Shown here: positions 43,033-55,595 of the stretch, in pieces
How positions within the stretch are numbered: the stretch's first letter is position 1
Layout of the letters: each line of letters opens with the position of its first letter
From: Caldisericum exile AZM16c01
Lineage (GTDB): Bacteria; Caldisericota; Caldisericia; Caldisericales; Caldisericaceae
DNA: 64,000 bases
Direction of reading: 5' to 3'
Assembly: GCF_000284335.1 (NCBI RefSeq)
Contig: NC_017096.1
Coordinates: forward strand, 682,001 to 746,000
The notes under the pieces: generated by a model
What the model was told of the DNA's origin: nothing
What the model saw: only the letters and a program-made list of their open reading frames with translations
The model's database searches: none
Made by a program: the position numbers and the translations under genes

Positions 43033-43764
43033 ATGATTAAGAGAGTTCCAAAAATTTTTATTTCGTTAATTATTCTTGGCTATATTTTTGCCTTCTTTTC
43101 ACTATTTGATCCGACAAAAAGAATTGTTGGGTTGTTGTCGTTTGTTGTTGCAGCAATTCTACACATTATACTTTTGATGTCTAATGAGTATAAATCTTCA
43201 AGACATCTTTCGCTTGCTTCGAAATATATTGAAAAAAATATGCCAAATAACGCATATGATGAGATTCTTAAGGCAGCAAGACTTTACGAAAACGAAGAAG
43301 AGCTTTACAAGTTGTTCTACAATAAAACAAAATTCAAGGAAACAGTTAGGAAAGTTGCGAACCTCATTTACGATAACATAAAGGATCATGATACACCTTA
43401 TTTGCGATTTATTGGTTCAATGCTTGAATATATTTCAGGAGATCTTGAGAAAGCAAAGAGATTGCTTGTCAGTATTGATACTGATAAATTGACAATAAAG
43501 ATGGTAAGATTGCTGGGTTCGGTGTTTTATGATCTTAAAGACTTTGATAATGCTATCAAATATTTGTCTTTGTATGATCCGCCATACACCCCAATGAATG
43601 AAGATGAGCTTGCAGTTGTATATGGCTTAGGCATATCCTACTTACAAAAAGGAGATCGACAAAAGGCAAAAGAGTATCTCGAACGAGTTGAATTAAGAAA
43701 CTCAACATTTGGAAACGTATCACAAATTTTAAAGTTATTAGAAAATGACTCTAAAGAATCATAA
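43033..43764 (+). CDS. Membrane-anchored TPR-like protein of unknown function
   Basis: The 243-residue protein has two N-terminal transmembrane helices (about 8-25 and 32-49) and then a helical repeat region of TPR type. Candidate repeats are ASKYIEKNMPNNAYDEILKA, FYDLKDFDNAIKYLSLYD and LGISYLQKGDRQKAKEYLER. It probably faces the cytoplasm as a scaffold. ATG 43033 has the SD GAGGTG nine bases upstream; a GTG at 43021 overlaps that SD. Its end overlaps the MFS gene on the other strand. Confidence 0.7.
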   Translation: MIKRVPKIFISLIILGYIFAFFSLFDPTKRIVGLLSFVVAAILHIILLMSNEYKSSRHLSLASKYIEKNMPNNAYDEILKAARLYENEEELYKLFYNKTKFKETVRKVANLIYDNIKDHDTPYLRFIGSMLEYISGDLEKAKRLLVSIDTDKLTIKMVRLLGSVFYDLKDFDNAIKYLSLYDPPYTPMNEDELAVVYGLGISYLQKGDRQKAKEYLERVELRNSTFGNVSQILKLLENDSKES

Positions 43765-44962
43765 TTTTTGCATTTTTCTTCGTGAGAAAAGAAAAAGATA
43801 AAATCCCGAGGGTATAGAATAAGAAAAAGGTAACAATTGCCGATTTGTAATCCCCACCCATAAACGCAAAAAGCAAAGAACCAATAAACCATGCAAGATT
43901 CCATGATATTTCTTTCACACTCGAAGCGATTGCTTTTATTTCATCTTCCATTAAATCCATGTAGTATGAAGTATAGACTGGAATCGATGCGTTTATAAAA
44001 ATACCTCTTAAAAGATAGGAAATTATAGACAACGTTTTGTTTTTTGAGAGAAGTAATATGATGAATGGAAGGGAAAGGCTTTCAAGAGTAATTACGGAAT
44101 AGAATTTTTTAAATTTTTTAACTACATATGGTATAAAAAATGATGCAAGTGCTATTAAAATGCTTTGTGCACCAAATATAATTCCAAGTTTTTCGTATCC
44201 AATACCTTGATACTCGATGAAGTAAAGGTTAAAGAAAGGAACCATAACACCTGCTCCTATACCCATTAGAAACTCACTTATTGCGAAAATTCCGATAATT
44301 TTAAAATTTTTCTTATAGTTGAATAGTTTAATTAGCGGATCTTTTATTTTAGAAATTATACTTTCACTTTCCTCTATAACCCATTCCTCATCAATCCTGA
44401 TAATAAATAGAAGTCCTAATATTGTTAAGGTTGCTGCAATAATAATAGCGCTTCTCAATGCGAAGGCTTGATCGCCGTTTAATATCTTTGGTAAAAAACT
44501 ACCCAAAATTTCTCCAATAAAATTTCCAAGAACAACACTACCAAAACTTAAACCAAATAAATGAGTTTGCTCATAGGAAGTACTGTTTCTTGAAAGGAAT
44601 GGTGCTTCGTTGACAAGGAAAAGCGAGGAACCAAAACCTATTAAAAATATAAAAATAATCAATGCAAATCCATTTTTAGATAAAACCATACCAATTTCAC
44701 CTAAAAACTGAAGCATAGTCCCTATTGCAAAACTTCTTTTATGACCTGCAATGTTTGAAATTAATCCAGAAAGTAAAGCAAGCACTGCAATACCTAAGTA
44801 ATAAATACCATTGATAAATCCTATAAATTCATTTTTTACTCCTAAGCTTTTCAAATATAGATTCAAAGTGAGAAAAAATATTCCAGTCCCTATAGAGATT
44901 ATAAAACTTGCTAAAATATAACATCTTGCATTTTTATTTTCAAGTAAAACTTTTCTTATCAT
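43751..44962 (-). CDS. MFS-family transporter
   Basis: The 403-residue protein has about 12 transmembrane helices. The MFS intracellular loop motif between helices 2 and 3 is present in a degenerate form (GLISNIAGHKRSF), and a central cytoplasmic loop lies near residue 200. Substrate cannot be inferred; the sequence looks most like drug/sugar-efflux or uncharacterised MFS groups. ATG 44962 has SD GGAGGTG; the upstream frame extension (to 45001) lies over the predicted promoter start. Confidence 0.8.
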   Translation of the reverse strand: MIRKVLLENKNARCYILASFIISIGTGIFFLTLNLYLKSLGVKNEFIGFINGIYYLGIAVLALLSGLISNIAGHKRSFAIGTMLQFLGEIGMVLSKNGFALIIFIFLIGFGSSLFLVNEAPFLSRNSTSYEQTHLFGLSFGSVVLGNFIGEILGSFLPKILNGDQAFALRSAIIIAATLTILGLLFIIRIDEEWVIEESESIISKIKDPLIKLFNYKKNFKIIGIFAISEFLMGIGAGVMVPFFNLYFIEYQGIGYEKLGIIFGAQSILIALASFFIPYVVKKFKKFYSVITLESLSLPFIILLLSKNKTLSIISYLLRGIFINASIPVYTSYYMDLMEDEIKAIASSVKEISWNLAWFIGSLLFAFMGGDYKSAIVTFFLFYTLGILSFSFLTKKNAKIMIL

Positions 44963-45004
44963 AAACGCACCTCCAACTTTTCGAAATGAATTATATAACA
45001 AAAT

Positions 45005-45033
45005 ATTATAATAAAATTTTATTTAAATTGCAA
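45005..45033 (-). promoter_or_regulatory. Promoter of the MFS transporter gene
   Basis: On the minus strand TTGCAA (45028-45033), a 17-base spacer and a perfect TATAAT (45005-45010). Start near 44998 gives a 36-base leader with the SD for ATG 44962. It separates the MFS gene from the lapA-like operon upstream. Confidence 0.68.
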
Positions 45034-45066
45034 TCAAAACTAATCCCGAATAAAATAGTTTAAGAT

Positions 45067-45378
45067 TTAGTTTTCAGTTATGTTCGTTCTTGTTTGTTCT
45101 GTTGTATTGTTTTCTTTAGTAATTTTGCTTATCTTTGACTCGCAATCAGACAATTTCCGCTTTAATTCCGAAATTTCTCGGTAATGCACTATCAAGGAAA
45201 TTAACCACATTATGACAACTCCCGCAAACAGCATTATGATTCCAAATAGCCCAACTGTTGTGTTGAACTTAAATGTAAAAAAGTTAATAACTGTTGGATT
45301 GTAGTTTTGTGCAATTAAAAGCACAGTTGCAAGAGAAACTAAAAGAATAAAAACAAGAAATACGTTTAACTTCTTCAT
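45067..45378 (-). CDS. LapA-domain (DUF1049-like) membrane protein
   Basis: The 103-residue protein has two transmembrane helices (about 5-24 and 40-65). The pattern LLIAQNYNPTVINFFTFKF between them and a C-terminal coiled coil (REISELKRKLSDCESKISK) match the LapA family, linked to envelope assembly. The Thr/Asn-rich tail is not conserved. SD GGAGGG precedes ATG 45378, 11 bases after the alaX-like stop. Confidence 0.78.
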   Translation of the reverse strand: MKKLNVFLVFILLVSLATVLLIAQNYNPTVINFFTFKFNTTVGLFGIIMLFAGVVIMWLISLIVHYREISELKRKLSDCESKISKITKENNTTEQTRTNITEN

Positions 45379-45389
45379 AATCTTCCCTC

Positions 45390-46490
45390 CTATTTTTCAA
45401 GTAATTCCCTTAATACTTCCTCTTTTTTATTAAGATCAAAAGTGTAAAAAATTACTCCATTTATATCGTAACCTTTAACTTGCAAAGTAACAACGCTATT
45501 AAAAGTTGCAACTACGAATTTCTCTTTTTCCATCAACACAATAAAACCACTTTTTCCTAAATTTTTCAACTTATGAGCCATTGCCTCGAAACCTTTTCTT
45601 GAGATGTTTTCGAATACTTCCTTTATTATCTTTTCACTACTTAACCTTTTTATAACCTCATCCAAGAGTTTCTCCTCAAGACTTCGATTAATATTTGAAA
45701 GCATTTTATTAACGTTAATTGTTTTGTTAATTTTTGATATGAGTTCTGATTCGCCTGTCGTAAGCATCTGTGATATTTGTTCAATTATTTTTGTTTTTTC
45801 TTGGAACATTTTAAGCGCTCTTATTCCCGATGCAAAGTAGATCCGTGTTAACTCTTTTTTTGTCTTTTCGGCCTTGATAACCTTAATTATTCCTATTTCA
45901 CCAGTTCTTTCAACATGTGTTCCACTGCACATTGAAATATCAAAACCATTAACCTCAACTATCCTTATTGATCCTTCAACATCAATCTTTTTTCGCAAAT
46001 TCAACTTCTCAAGATCTTGACTACTTACGTAATATTTTTTTACTTCCCGATTTTCCAAAACTATCTTGTTTGCAAGAAGCTCAGCCTCATAAATTTTTTT
46101 ATCATCTATTTCAATTGAGTTCAAATCAATTGTTGAATAATATTCGCCCATATGGAAACTCACTGTTTCTATGTTATATAATTTTAAAAACGCTTGTGAA
46201 AGAATATGCTGAGCCGTGTGTTCTCTTGAAATTTCGAGTCTTCTTTCTCTGTCGATAATGCAGATAGGGTTTTCTTCAACGTCTAAGGTATCAACCTCAT
46301 GAATTATTCGCGAGTCCCCTTCTTTTACAGAAAGTATTTTAGCTTTTCCAATGTAGCTTCTATCTCCGAGCTGTCCACCTTTTCCATCAGGATAAAAATT
46401 GGTTTGTTCAAGTTCAACAAAAAATTTTCCATTATTTTCAAATTTGTCTTTTACTTTTCCTTTAAATTCAAATATATCGTAGTCTATCAT
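45390..46490 (-). CDS. AlaX-like alanyl-tRNA editing protein
   Basis: Freestanding editing proteins hydrolyse Ser- or Gly-tRNA-Ala mischarged by AlaRS. The 366-residue protein has the zinc-binding editing motifs REHTAQHILSQ (HxxxH, about 95) and SMCSGTHV (CxxxH, about 189). An N-terminal OB-like beta domain (YPDGKGGQLGDR) precedes them, and a C-terminal helical extension resembles the DHHA1 region of AlaRS, making it a long AlaX form. It overlaps dapF by 4 bp. Confidence 0.9.
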   Translation of the reverse strand: MIDYDIFEFKGKVKDKFENNGKFFVELEQTNFYPDGKGGQLGDRSYIGKAKILSVKEGDSRIIHEVDTLDVEENPICIIDRERRLEISREHTAQHILSQAFLKLYNIETVSFHMGEYYSTIDLNSIEIDDKKIYEAELLANKIVLENREVKKYYVSSQDLEKLNLRKKIDVEGSIRIVEVNGFDISMCSGTHVERTGEIGIIKVIKAEKTKKELTRIYFASGIRALKMFQEKTKIIEQISQMLTTGESELISKINKTINVNKMLSNINRSLEEKLLDEVIKRLSSEKIIKEVFENISRKGFEAMAHKLKNLGKSGFIVLMEKEKFVVATFNSVVTLQVKGYDINGVIFYTFDLNKKEEVLRELLEK

Positions 46491-47302
46491 AATTCAATTT
46501 CTCCTTTGAATACAAATCGTGCATCTCCTTCTAAAAGGTTTTCTGACTCTTTGATAATTACTGTAAGATCGCCTCCCAGGGCTTTTACGGATATTACATT
46601 ATTTCCACCGAAGAACTCATGCAATACGTATGCAGAAGCAACTGCACCTGTTCCACAAGCAAGCGTTTCTTCGTAAACACCGCGCTCAATTGTCCTAATT
46701 TTTATTGTGTTTTTATTAACAATTTCAATAAAGTCAACATTAATTCCATAAGGGAAAAGTTTGAAGTTTTTTGCAATCTTGACGCCTTTTGCTTTTGGAA
46801 TTTTATTAATATTCATCATTGGGATTACTGCGTGAGGTTCTGATGAATTTACAATATATAGTTTTAAAGAAAATAAGTCTAGTGTTGTTTGGTAATCTTC
46901 TTTAAAACCTATAACAAAATTTCCAAGTTTTTGGACTGGTCCCATAGATACCACAAATCTACCATCGGCTACTTTTTTAACTTCTTTTAAACCGGATAGT
47001 GTTTCAATCTTTATACTTCTTTTACCAAAAAATTTGTCGAAATACAATCCAACACAACGAGCCCCATTTCCACACATTTGAGATTCGCTACCATCTTTTT
47101 CAAGAACTCTCATTTTGATATCTGCAACGTTGCTTTCTTCAAGATATAAAAGAGAATCACCACCAATTGATGCGTGTCTATCAAGTAGCATCCTCGCTAC
47201 TTCTAACGGATATTCTAACTTATTGGAACGTCCGTCAATAATAACAAAATCGTTAAGCGCTCCTTCGAATTTGTAGAATTCAAGAATTTTTCCTTTCGAC
47301 AT
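46487..47302 (-). CDS. dapF: Diaminopimelate epimerase
   Basis: DapF converts LL- to meso-diaminopimelate for lysine and peptidoglycan. Both catalytic cysteines are present, in QMCGNGARC and LACGTGAVAS, along with the opening LNDFVIIDGR and GDSLLYLE. The usual GLGNDF is EGALNDF here, a mild deviation. ATG 47302 is chosen, but TTG 47311 and GTG 47308 are possible because the purine-rich GGTGGAG abuts the ATG. It overlaps the murA 3' end. Confidence 0.93.
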   Translation of the reverse strand: MSKGKILEFYKFEGALNDFVIIDGRSNKLEYPLEVARMLLDRHASIGGDSLLYLEESNVADIKMRVLEKDGSESQMCGNGARCVGLYFDKFFGKRSIKIETLSGLKEVKKVADGRFVVSMGPVQKLGNFVIGFKEDYQTTLDLFSLKLYIVNSSEPHAVIPMMNINKIPKAKGVKIAKNFKLFPYGINVDFIEIVNKNTIKIRTIERGVYEETLACGTGAVASAYVLHEFFGGNNVISVKALGGDLTVIIKESENLLEGDARFVFKGEIEL

Positions 47303-48539
47303 CTCCACCAAGCCTTTGTATTTTCTCTATGTAATTTTCATAACCTCTATCAATATGTATAGGGTCTAAAACTTTACTTATTCCTTTTGCAGATAAAGTT
47401 GCAAGTAGAAGCGACATTCCTCCTCTTAGGTCTTTTGCTACCACAACTGAAGGTTTCAGTTCTTTTACTCCGGTAATGAAAGCAGAGATACCTTCAACTT
47501 TAATATTTGCACCCATTTTTATGAGGTCGTCAACAATTCTAAACCTATTTTCAAAAACAGTTTCCGTTACGACACTTGCTCCATCAGCAAGTGTAAGTAG
47601 GGTCAAAATTTGAGATTGTGCGTCTGTTGGAAAGCCTGGGTAAGGTAGAGTTTTAACCGTTGTTGGTGACATTTTTCCTGTATATTTTGCTACAATTTCG
47701 TTTTCTTTAACAGAAATGTCAAGACCAATTTCTTTTAATTTCATTATTACTGCCTCAAGATGCTCTGGGATAGTTTTTTTTACTTTTATTTTTCCTTTTG
47801 TTAAACCCGAGAGTATTAAGTAAGTTGCAGATTCAATTCGGTCTGGGATTATTGAGTATTCTATAGGTCTTAATTTTTTTACCCCATGGACTATAATTGT
47901 ACTTCCAGTTCCATTTACCTCTATATTTGCTCCTGCAAGTTTGAGAAAATTAATTAGGTCTCTTATTTCAGGTTCTCTTGCCGCATTTTCAATAATTGTA
48001 TCTCCTTCAGCAAACACTGATGCCAGAATAATGTTTTCGGTTGCGCCTACGCTTGGCATGTCTAAAAATATCTTGTTACCTTTAAGTCCTTTTGGCGAGT
48101 TTGCCTTTAAGATACCCTTGTCCCAATTAAATTCAACTCCAAGACTCTCAAGTCCTTTTATGTGTTGGTCTATAGGACGTTTACCAATATTACATCCACC
48201 TAAGCCAGCAATTGAAGCTTTTCTGTGCTTTGCGATAAAAGCGCCTAAAAGAGTTTGAGTGCCTCGTATATTTTCTGTTTCTTCAGGTGGAATTTCTGGT
48301 TTATAGGAAGAGGTTGCATCTATTTCAACTTCATGATCTCCTTCTAAGACATTTACTCCAATCTTTTTAAGTTGAAAGAGAAATTTTTTGACATCCAAGA
48401 TATTCGGAATATTGTTTATATGGCACTTTCCCTCAATAAGTAAACAAGCTGATAAAACTGGAAAGGCAGCGTTTTTTGATCCAGAAATCTCAACTTCACC
48501 TTTAAGAACCTTACCACCATTTACTTCAAGATATTCCAT
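47280..48539 (-). CDS. murA: UDP-N-acetylglucosamine 1-carboxyvinyltransferase
   Basis: MurA adds enolpyruvate to UDP-GlcNAc, the first committed step of peptidoglycan synthesis. The 419-residue two-domain protein opens with GEVEISGSKNAAFPVLSA and has the catalytic Cys in GGCNIGKRPIDQH, the fosfomycin target position. FPTDAQSQ and the C-terminal DRGYENYIEKIQRLG follow. A Cys, not Asp, in that loop predicts fosfomycin sensitivity. It overlaps wecB by 14 bp. Confidence 0.96.
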   Translation of the reverse strand: MEYLEVNGGKVLKGEVEISGSKNAAFPVLSACLLIEGKCHINNIPNILDVKKFLFQLKKIGVNVLEGDHEVEIDATSSYKPEIPPEETENIRGTQTLLGAFIAKHRKASIAGLGGCNIGKRPIDQHIKGLESLGVEFNWDKGILKANSPKGLKGNKIFLDMPSVGATENIILASVFAEGDTIIENAAREPEIRDLINFLKLAGANIEVNGTGSTIIVHGVKKLRPIEYSIIPDRIESATYLILSGLTKGKIKVKKTIPEHLEAVIMKLKEIGLDISVKENEIVAKYTGKMSPTTVKTLPYPGFPTDAQSQILTLLTLADGASVVTETVFENRFRIVDDLIKMGANIKVEGISAFITGVKELKPSVVVAKDLRGGMSLLLATLSAKGISKVLDPIHIDRGYENYIEKIQRLGGDVERKNS

Positions 48540-49652
48540 CGTTTCCTCCGTTCAAAAGATAATCAAAAACAATTTTTGCTATTCTAATTCCTGCCTTACC
48601 ATCTCCAAATGGATTTTTGTTTGAAATCATTTTCTCATATTCTTCTTTATTTTTTAGAATTTTCTCTACTTCGGAAATAATTCTTTCTTTGTTAGTTCCA
48701 ACAAGTCTTACTACTCCACTTTCTATTGCCTCTGGTCTTTCTGTTGTGTCTCTCATTAGAAGTACTGGTTTCCGTAATGTCGGTGCCTCTTCTTGGATTC
48801 CACCTGAGTCAGTAAGGATTAGATCTGCTCTTGATAGAAGTTTTACAAAAGAAAGATAGTCCATAGGTTCAACGAGAATTATGTTCTGTGTATCGCTTAA
48901 AATTCTTTTTACGGTTTCTCTCACTATTGGGTTTTTATGGACTGAAAACACAATTTTAAACTCATTTCCAAATTCTTCTGCTATAGATTTTATTGCATTG
49001 CAGATCTCTTCCATAGGCTTTCCCCAATTTTCTCTTCTATGAGCAGTTACTACTATGTATTTCTCGTTTGAGTTTACTGGCAAATCAATTTTTATGTTCT
49101 TTTGAATAATTTCCATTAGTGCATCTACAACAGTATTGCCCGTTACATAAATTGAACTTTCATTCACGCCTTCTCTTAGAAGGTTTTCTTTCGCCTTTTC
49201 GGTAGGCGCGAAGTACAGATCAGTTAGTGCATCGGTTAATTTTCTGTTCATTTCTTCTGGGAAAGGAGAATATTTATTATAGGTTCTTAGTCCTGATTCA
49301 ACATGACCTACAGGAATCTTTTCGTAGAACGCTGCAAGCGCTGATGCAAACGTAGTAGTAGTGTCTCCGTGAACAAGAAGAATATCAGGGTGATCACTAT
49401 CAAATATGTCTTTCAGCCCGGTTAAAACTTTATTTGTAATCTTCGTTAGTGTTTGCTTTTCTTCCATTACTTTAAGGTCATAATCAACATTAATATTGAA
49501 AAGTTCAATTACTTGTCGTAGCATTTCTTGGTGCTGACTTGTTATAATAACCTTTGTTTCAATTTCTTTAAATTCTTTCAAAGCCTTATAAACGGGATAC
49601 ATTTTTATTGCTTCTGGTCTTGTTCCAAAAATGAGAAAAACTTTCTTTTTCA

Positions 49653-49656
<4 letters not shown>
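48526..49656 (-). CDS. wecB: UDP-N-acetylglucosamine 2-epimerase (non-hydrolysing)
   Basis: This enzyme makes UDP-ManNAc from UDP-GlcNAc. The 376-residue GT-B-like protein has FGTRPEAIKMYPV, HVESGLRTYNKYSPFPEEMNR (read as adjacent blocks), AHRRENWG and DSGGIQEEAP, all diagnostic. Two consecutive Met codons at the start leave the first residue ambiguous. With the WecC-type dehydrogenase and tandem TagA upstream, it supplies ManNAc units for a wall polymer. It overlaps the tagO/wecA-like gene by 4 bp. Confidence 0.95.
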
Positions 49657-52508
<2,852 letters not shown>

Positions 52509-52520
52509 TTTTTTACCTCC

Positions 52521-53189
52521 TTAATTAAAAGTTTGAGATAGTGCAACAAAATAAATATTTCCGTTTTTTATACTTTTTTTAAAAGCCTTTGTAACTTCTT
52601 TTGCAGTACTTCCTGTTGTGTAAACATCGTCAAATATTAAAATGTTTCCAGAGTATTCTCCTTCTACAATAAAGGCATTTTTTAAGTTTTCAATTCGTTC
52701 CTTCTTGGAGAGATTTGTTTGCTTTTTTGTTTCCCTAATCTTATAAAGATTTTCAATAATAGGTTTTTTGGTTTTGAGCGAAATATCTTTTGCAAGAAGA
52801 TATGTCTGGTTATAGCCTCGTGCTCTAAATTCTTTTTTTGACATTGGTACAAAACTTACGAAGTCAAATTTTATATTGTTTAATTCAATAAAGTTGAGAA
52901 TTAGAGGTGAAAAAAATTTTGATAAAACCTTATAACCTTCAAATTTAAACTTTTTTATCAGTTCTTCCATTACTCCTTCATAACGAGTCATTCCATAATA
53001 GTATACCATTTCTTCGTGTAAAATCAGAGGATATTCATTAAATTTAATATTTTTTACACAATCATCGCATACAAATTTACTTTCATACAATTTTTTTCCG
53101 CACACAGTACAATGCGCTGGTGCGAACAATTCAAGGAAAAACTCTTTAATGTATGAGTTGTAAAAGGAGTTCAAAATTTCTTTTTGCAT
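52521..53189 (-). CDS. ComF-family phosphoribosyltransferase-like protein
   Basis: ComF proteins are PRTase-fold proteins associated with DNA uptake in competent bacteria and of unclear enzymatic role elsewhere. The 222-residue protein has an N-terminal four-Cys zinc motif (CTVCGKKLYESKFVCDDC) and the PRPP-loop motif ILIFDDVYTTGSTAKE. RGYNQTYLLAKDI lies between. It overlaps csaB by 44 bp, so a later start is possible, although the zinc motif requires most of the N-terminus. Confidence 0.88.
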   Translation of the reverse strand: MQKEILNSFYNSYIKEFFLELFAPAHCTVCGKKLYESKFVCDDCVKNIKFNEYPLILHEEMVYYYGMTRYEGVMEELIKKFKFEGYKVLSKFFSPLILNFIELNNIKFDFVSFVPMSKKEFRARGYNQTYLLAKDISLKTKKPIIENLYKIRETKKQTNLSKKERIENLKNAFIVEGEYSGNILIFDDVYTTGSTAKEVTKAFKKSIKNGNIYFVALSQTFN

Positions 53190-54159
53190 CTTCTTTTGCT
53201 TTGATTACCTTATCCTTAATTTTCGATTCAAAATTATCTTTTTCTTTTAGGAATTTTGTAAAAATCCTTGAAAAATTTGACAATTTTAGATCTCTCAAAT
53301 CTATTCCTTCAATCTCAAAATAATTTGAGATATTTTGCACCTTCTCGTCGTAAAAGATTGGAAGGACAGGTTTTTTAAGTAAGAGAGAAAATACTACTGA
53401 GTGGTATCGCATCCCCACAATGGATTGAGCACCGCTAAAAATTGAAAATACATCGTCGATATTTTCAGGAATTACTACTTTAAATTTTGTTTTTTCTTCT
53501 ACTTTTTTTGCTATATCAAGGTCAACGTCTTTATAAAAAGGAACTAAAATTGTTTCACACTCTGTTTTGTAGTGCATGAAACGTACGATATCTGCAAGTT
53601 CTTCGACATCAAAGCGCTCATTTCCTTTTATCTGAAACACATTGTAAGGTTCATCGAATGTAAATTTTTTGTAAATTTGCGGTTCATATAGAAATGCAAG
53701 ATCCTGTGTTACATGTATTTCTTTTTTTACTCCTATGCTTTTAAGAAGGTCCTTAGACTCGTTGTCTCTAACTGTAATGAGGTCTACTTTTTCGAGAACA
53801 CTTTTTAGCAATTTTTTATCGATATTTTTTGTGATTGGACCAATGCCTTGAGCAAAGACAATGCTATATTTCTTAAAGAATTTTGGAATTGTCAAAAGCG
53901 AAAGGTAATAATAAAGGCTTCTTGAACTTGTTTTATCTTGAAGTAATCCACCTCCACCAGAGATAAAAATTTCTGACACTTTAATTTCATTCAATATTTC
54001 AAATAAATTTGTTCTTATAATCTCGTTTTCTTTATTTTTAGATTTTGTTAAAAAAATAGGTTCAATATTTAGTCTCGTAAGTTCTTTTTCAATGACGTTT
54101 TTTATTGCTTCATCGCCTAAATTACCAAACCCAAAGTATCCTGAAATGATTGCTCTCAA
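53146..54159 (-). CDS. csaB: CsaB-type polysaccharide pyruvyl transferase
   Basis: CsaB adds a ketal-linked pyruvate to ManNAc in secondary cell wall polymers, creating the ligand for SLH domains of surface proteins. The 337-residue GT-B-like protein opens GYFGFGNLGDEAI. It also has ISGGGGLLQDKTSSRSLYYY, FAQGIGPI, VRDNES and GMRYHSVVFSLLLKKP, all family motifs. It is directly downstream of the tandem TagA gene (4-bp overlap), as in SLH-using bacteria. Confidence 0.92.
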   Translation of the reverse strand: MRAIISGYFGFGNLGDEAIKNVIEKELTRLNIEPIFLTKSKNKENEIIRTNLFEILNEIKVSEIFISGGGGLLQDKTSSRSLYYYLSLLTIPKFFKKYSIVFAQGIGPITKNIDKKLLKSVLEKVDLITVRDNESKDLLKSIGVKKEIHVTQDLAFLYEPQIYKKFTFDEPYNVFQIKGNERFDVEELADIVRFMHYKTECETILVPFYKDVDLDIAKKVEEKTKFKVVIPENIDDVFSIFSGAQSIVGMRYHSVVFSLLLKKPVLPIFYDEKVQNISNYFEIEGIDLRDLKLSNFSRIFTKFLKEKDNFESKIKDKVIKAKEDAKRNFELLLQLIH

Positions 54160-55595
54160 TCTTCGATCCTCCCTGTGATTAATTTAAAAGAAAGGACGAT
54201 TAGATTTTTAAGTCTAAATATCCGCTCAGGTTGAGTAACTGTTCGATAGAGCCACTCAATTCCAAGTTTCCTTACCCAAGAAGGGGCTCTCTTTACTTTC
54301 CCGCTCCATACATCAAACGATCCACCTATTCCAATATTTACTGGGACGTCCAAATCTTTATTTTGAACAATCCATTTCTCTTGTTTTATTCCACCCATTC
54401 CTACAAAAAGTATATCTGGTTTAGAATTTCTAATTATGTCTCTTATCTCTCTATCATTTGTAAAATACCCATTATGACTGCCAACGATTTGTAAATTAGG
54501 AAAATTTTCTTTTATCGTTTTTATGGCAGATTGCAGTATATCTTCTTTTGCTCCTAAGAAAAATACCTTATATTGCCTTTTTTCTGCAAGATTTAATAAC
54601 TCCCATGCAAATTCAATTCCTGGAATTCTCTGTGTGATTCTTTCTCCAAATCTTTTTGCACCAAGCACAACTCCAATTCCATCAGGTATTACAAGATCTG
54701 CTCCTTTAAGTATGTTTAGAAAATCCTTTTCGCTTATTGCTCTTGAAAGCATTTCGCCATTTATCGTTACAATAAGGTGAAATTTCTTTTCTTTGATGAA
54801 TTGTTCTACAATCTCGAGATTCTCTTCAATAGTTCTATTTGAAACCTTTATTCCCAAAAATTCGATGACTTTCTTTGGAGTAAATCTTCTTTTAAATGCT
54901 TCTTTAAGGAAAGTAGGTAGACTTAAAATGCGAGGTAGTCTTTTTGGGTCAAGTACAAATCTATAAAGCCATTCGAATCCAAGTTTTTGAATGATATGTG
55001 GCGCTCTTCTAAACTCATTTGCATATACGTTAAATGTACCGCCTACTCCCATTGCAAACTTAACATTCAGTTTGCCAAGGTTCTTGTATATAAATTTTTC
55101 TTGTTTTGGAGATCCCATTCCAACAAAAAGAATGTCAGCGTCACTTTTTGCAATAGTTTCGACAATTTTTTCTTCATCTTCAAAGTATCCGTTATGAAAA
55201 CCTGCAATTTTCAAATTCGGAAAACTATTTTTAATATTTTCAATTGCCTTTTTTATGCTTTCCTCTTTTGTGCCAAGAAAGTAGACTTTGTAACCTTTCT
55301 CTTCAGAAACTTTTAATAATTCTGTAAAAAGATCTATACCAGTTAACCTTTCCTTTATTTTTATGCCTTTAAATAATTTTGCGGCAAATATAATTCCCAC
55401 ACCATCAATAAAATTTAAGTGAGAATTTTTTAAAATATCATGCAGTTCATTATCATTGTAGGCCTTCATAGCTTTCTCAGGATTAATTGCAACGGCAAAG
55501 TGAGGCTTATCCTCTTCGAGAAGATTTTCTATATATTTAATTGCTTCTTCTTTTGTGAGGTTGTCTACTGGTATGTCAAAAATTTCAATTCTCAT
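54156..55595 (-). CDS. Tandem-fused TagA/WecG/CpsF glycosyltransferase
   Basis: One 479-residue chain contains two complete GT26 domains (about 1-238 and 241-479). TagA/WecG enzymes transfer ManNAc or ManNAcA to lipid-linked GlcNAc. Both copies keep the catalytic Asp motif (Asp64 in FIDGVGI, Asp305 in IPDGIGV), the HNGYF and ILFVGMG blocks and a KQEK motif. The Thr of the canonical T(I/L)N motif is present in copy 2 (Thr277) but is Ala36 in copy 1. Each copy ends in the RRAP/KRAP..LG.EWLYR appendage that docks the enzyme on the membrane. The gene sits between the WecC-type gene and csaB. Confidence 0.93.
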   Translation of the reverse strand: MRIEIFDIPVDNLTKEEAIKYIENLLEEDKPHFAVAINPEKAMKAYNDNELHDILKNSHLNFIDGVGIIFAAKLFKGIKIKERLTGIDLFTELLKVSEEKGYKVYFLGTKEESIKKAIENIKNSFPNLKIAGFHNGYFEDEEKIVETIAKSDADILFVGMGSPKQEKFIYKNLGKLNVKFAMGVGGTFNVYANEFRRAPHIIQKLGFEWLYRFVLDPKRLPRILSLPTFLKEAFKRRFTPKKVIEFLGIKVSNRTIEENLEIVEQFIKEKKFHLIVTINGEMLSRAISEKDFLNILKGADLVIPDGIGVVLGAKRFGERITQRIPGIEFAWELLNLAEKRQYKVFFLGAKEDILQSAIKTIKENFPNLQIVGSHNGYFTNDREIRDIIRNSKPDILFVGMGGIKQEKWIVQNKDLDVPVNIGIGGSFDVWSGKVKRAPSWVRKLGIEWLYRTVTQPERIFRLKNLIVLSFKLITGRIED

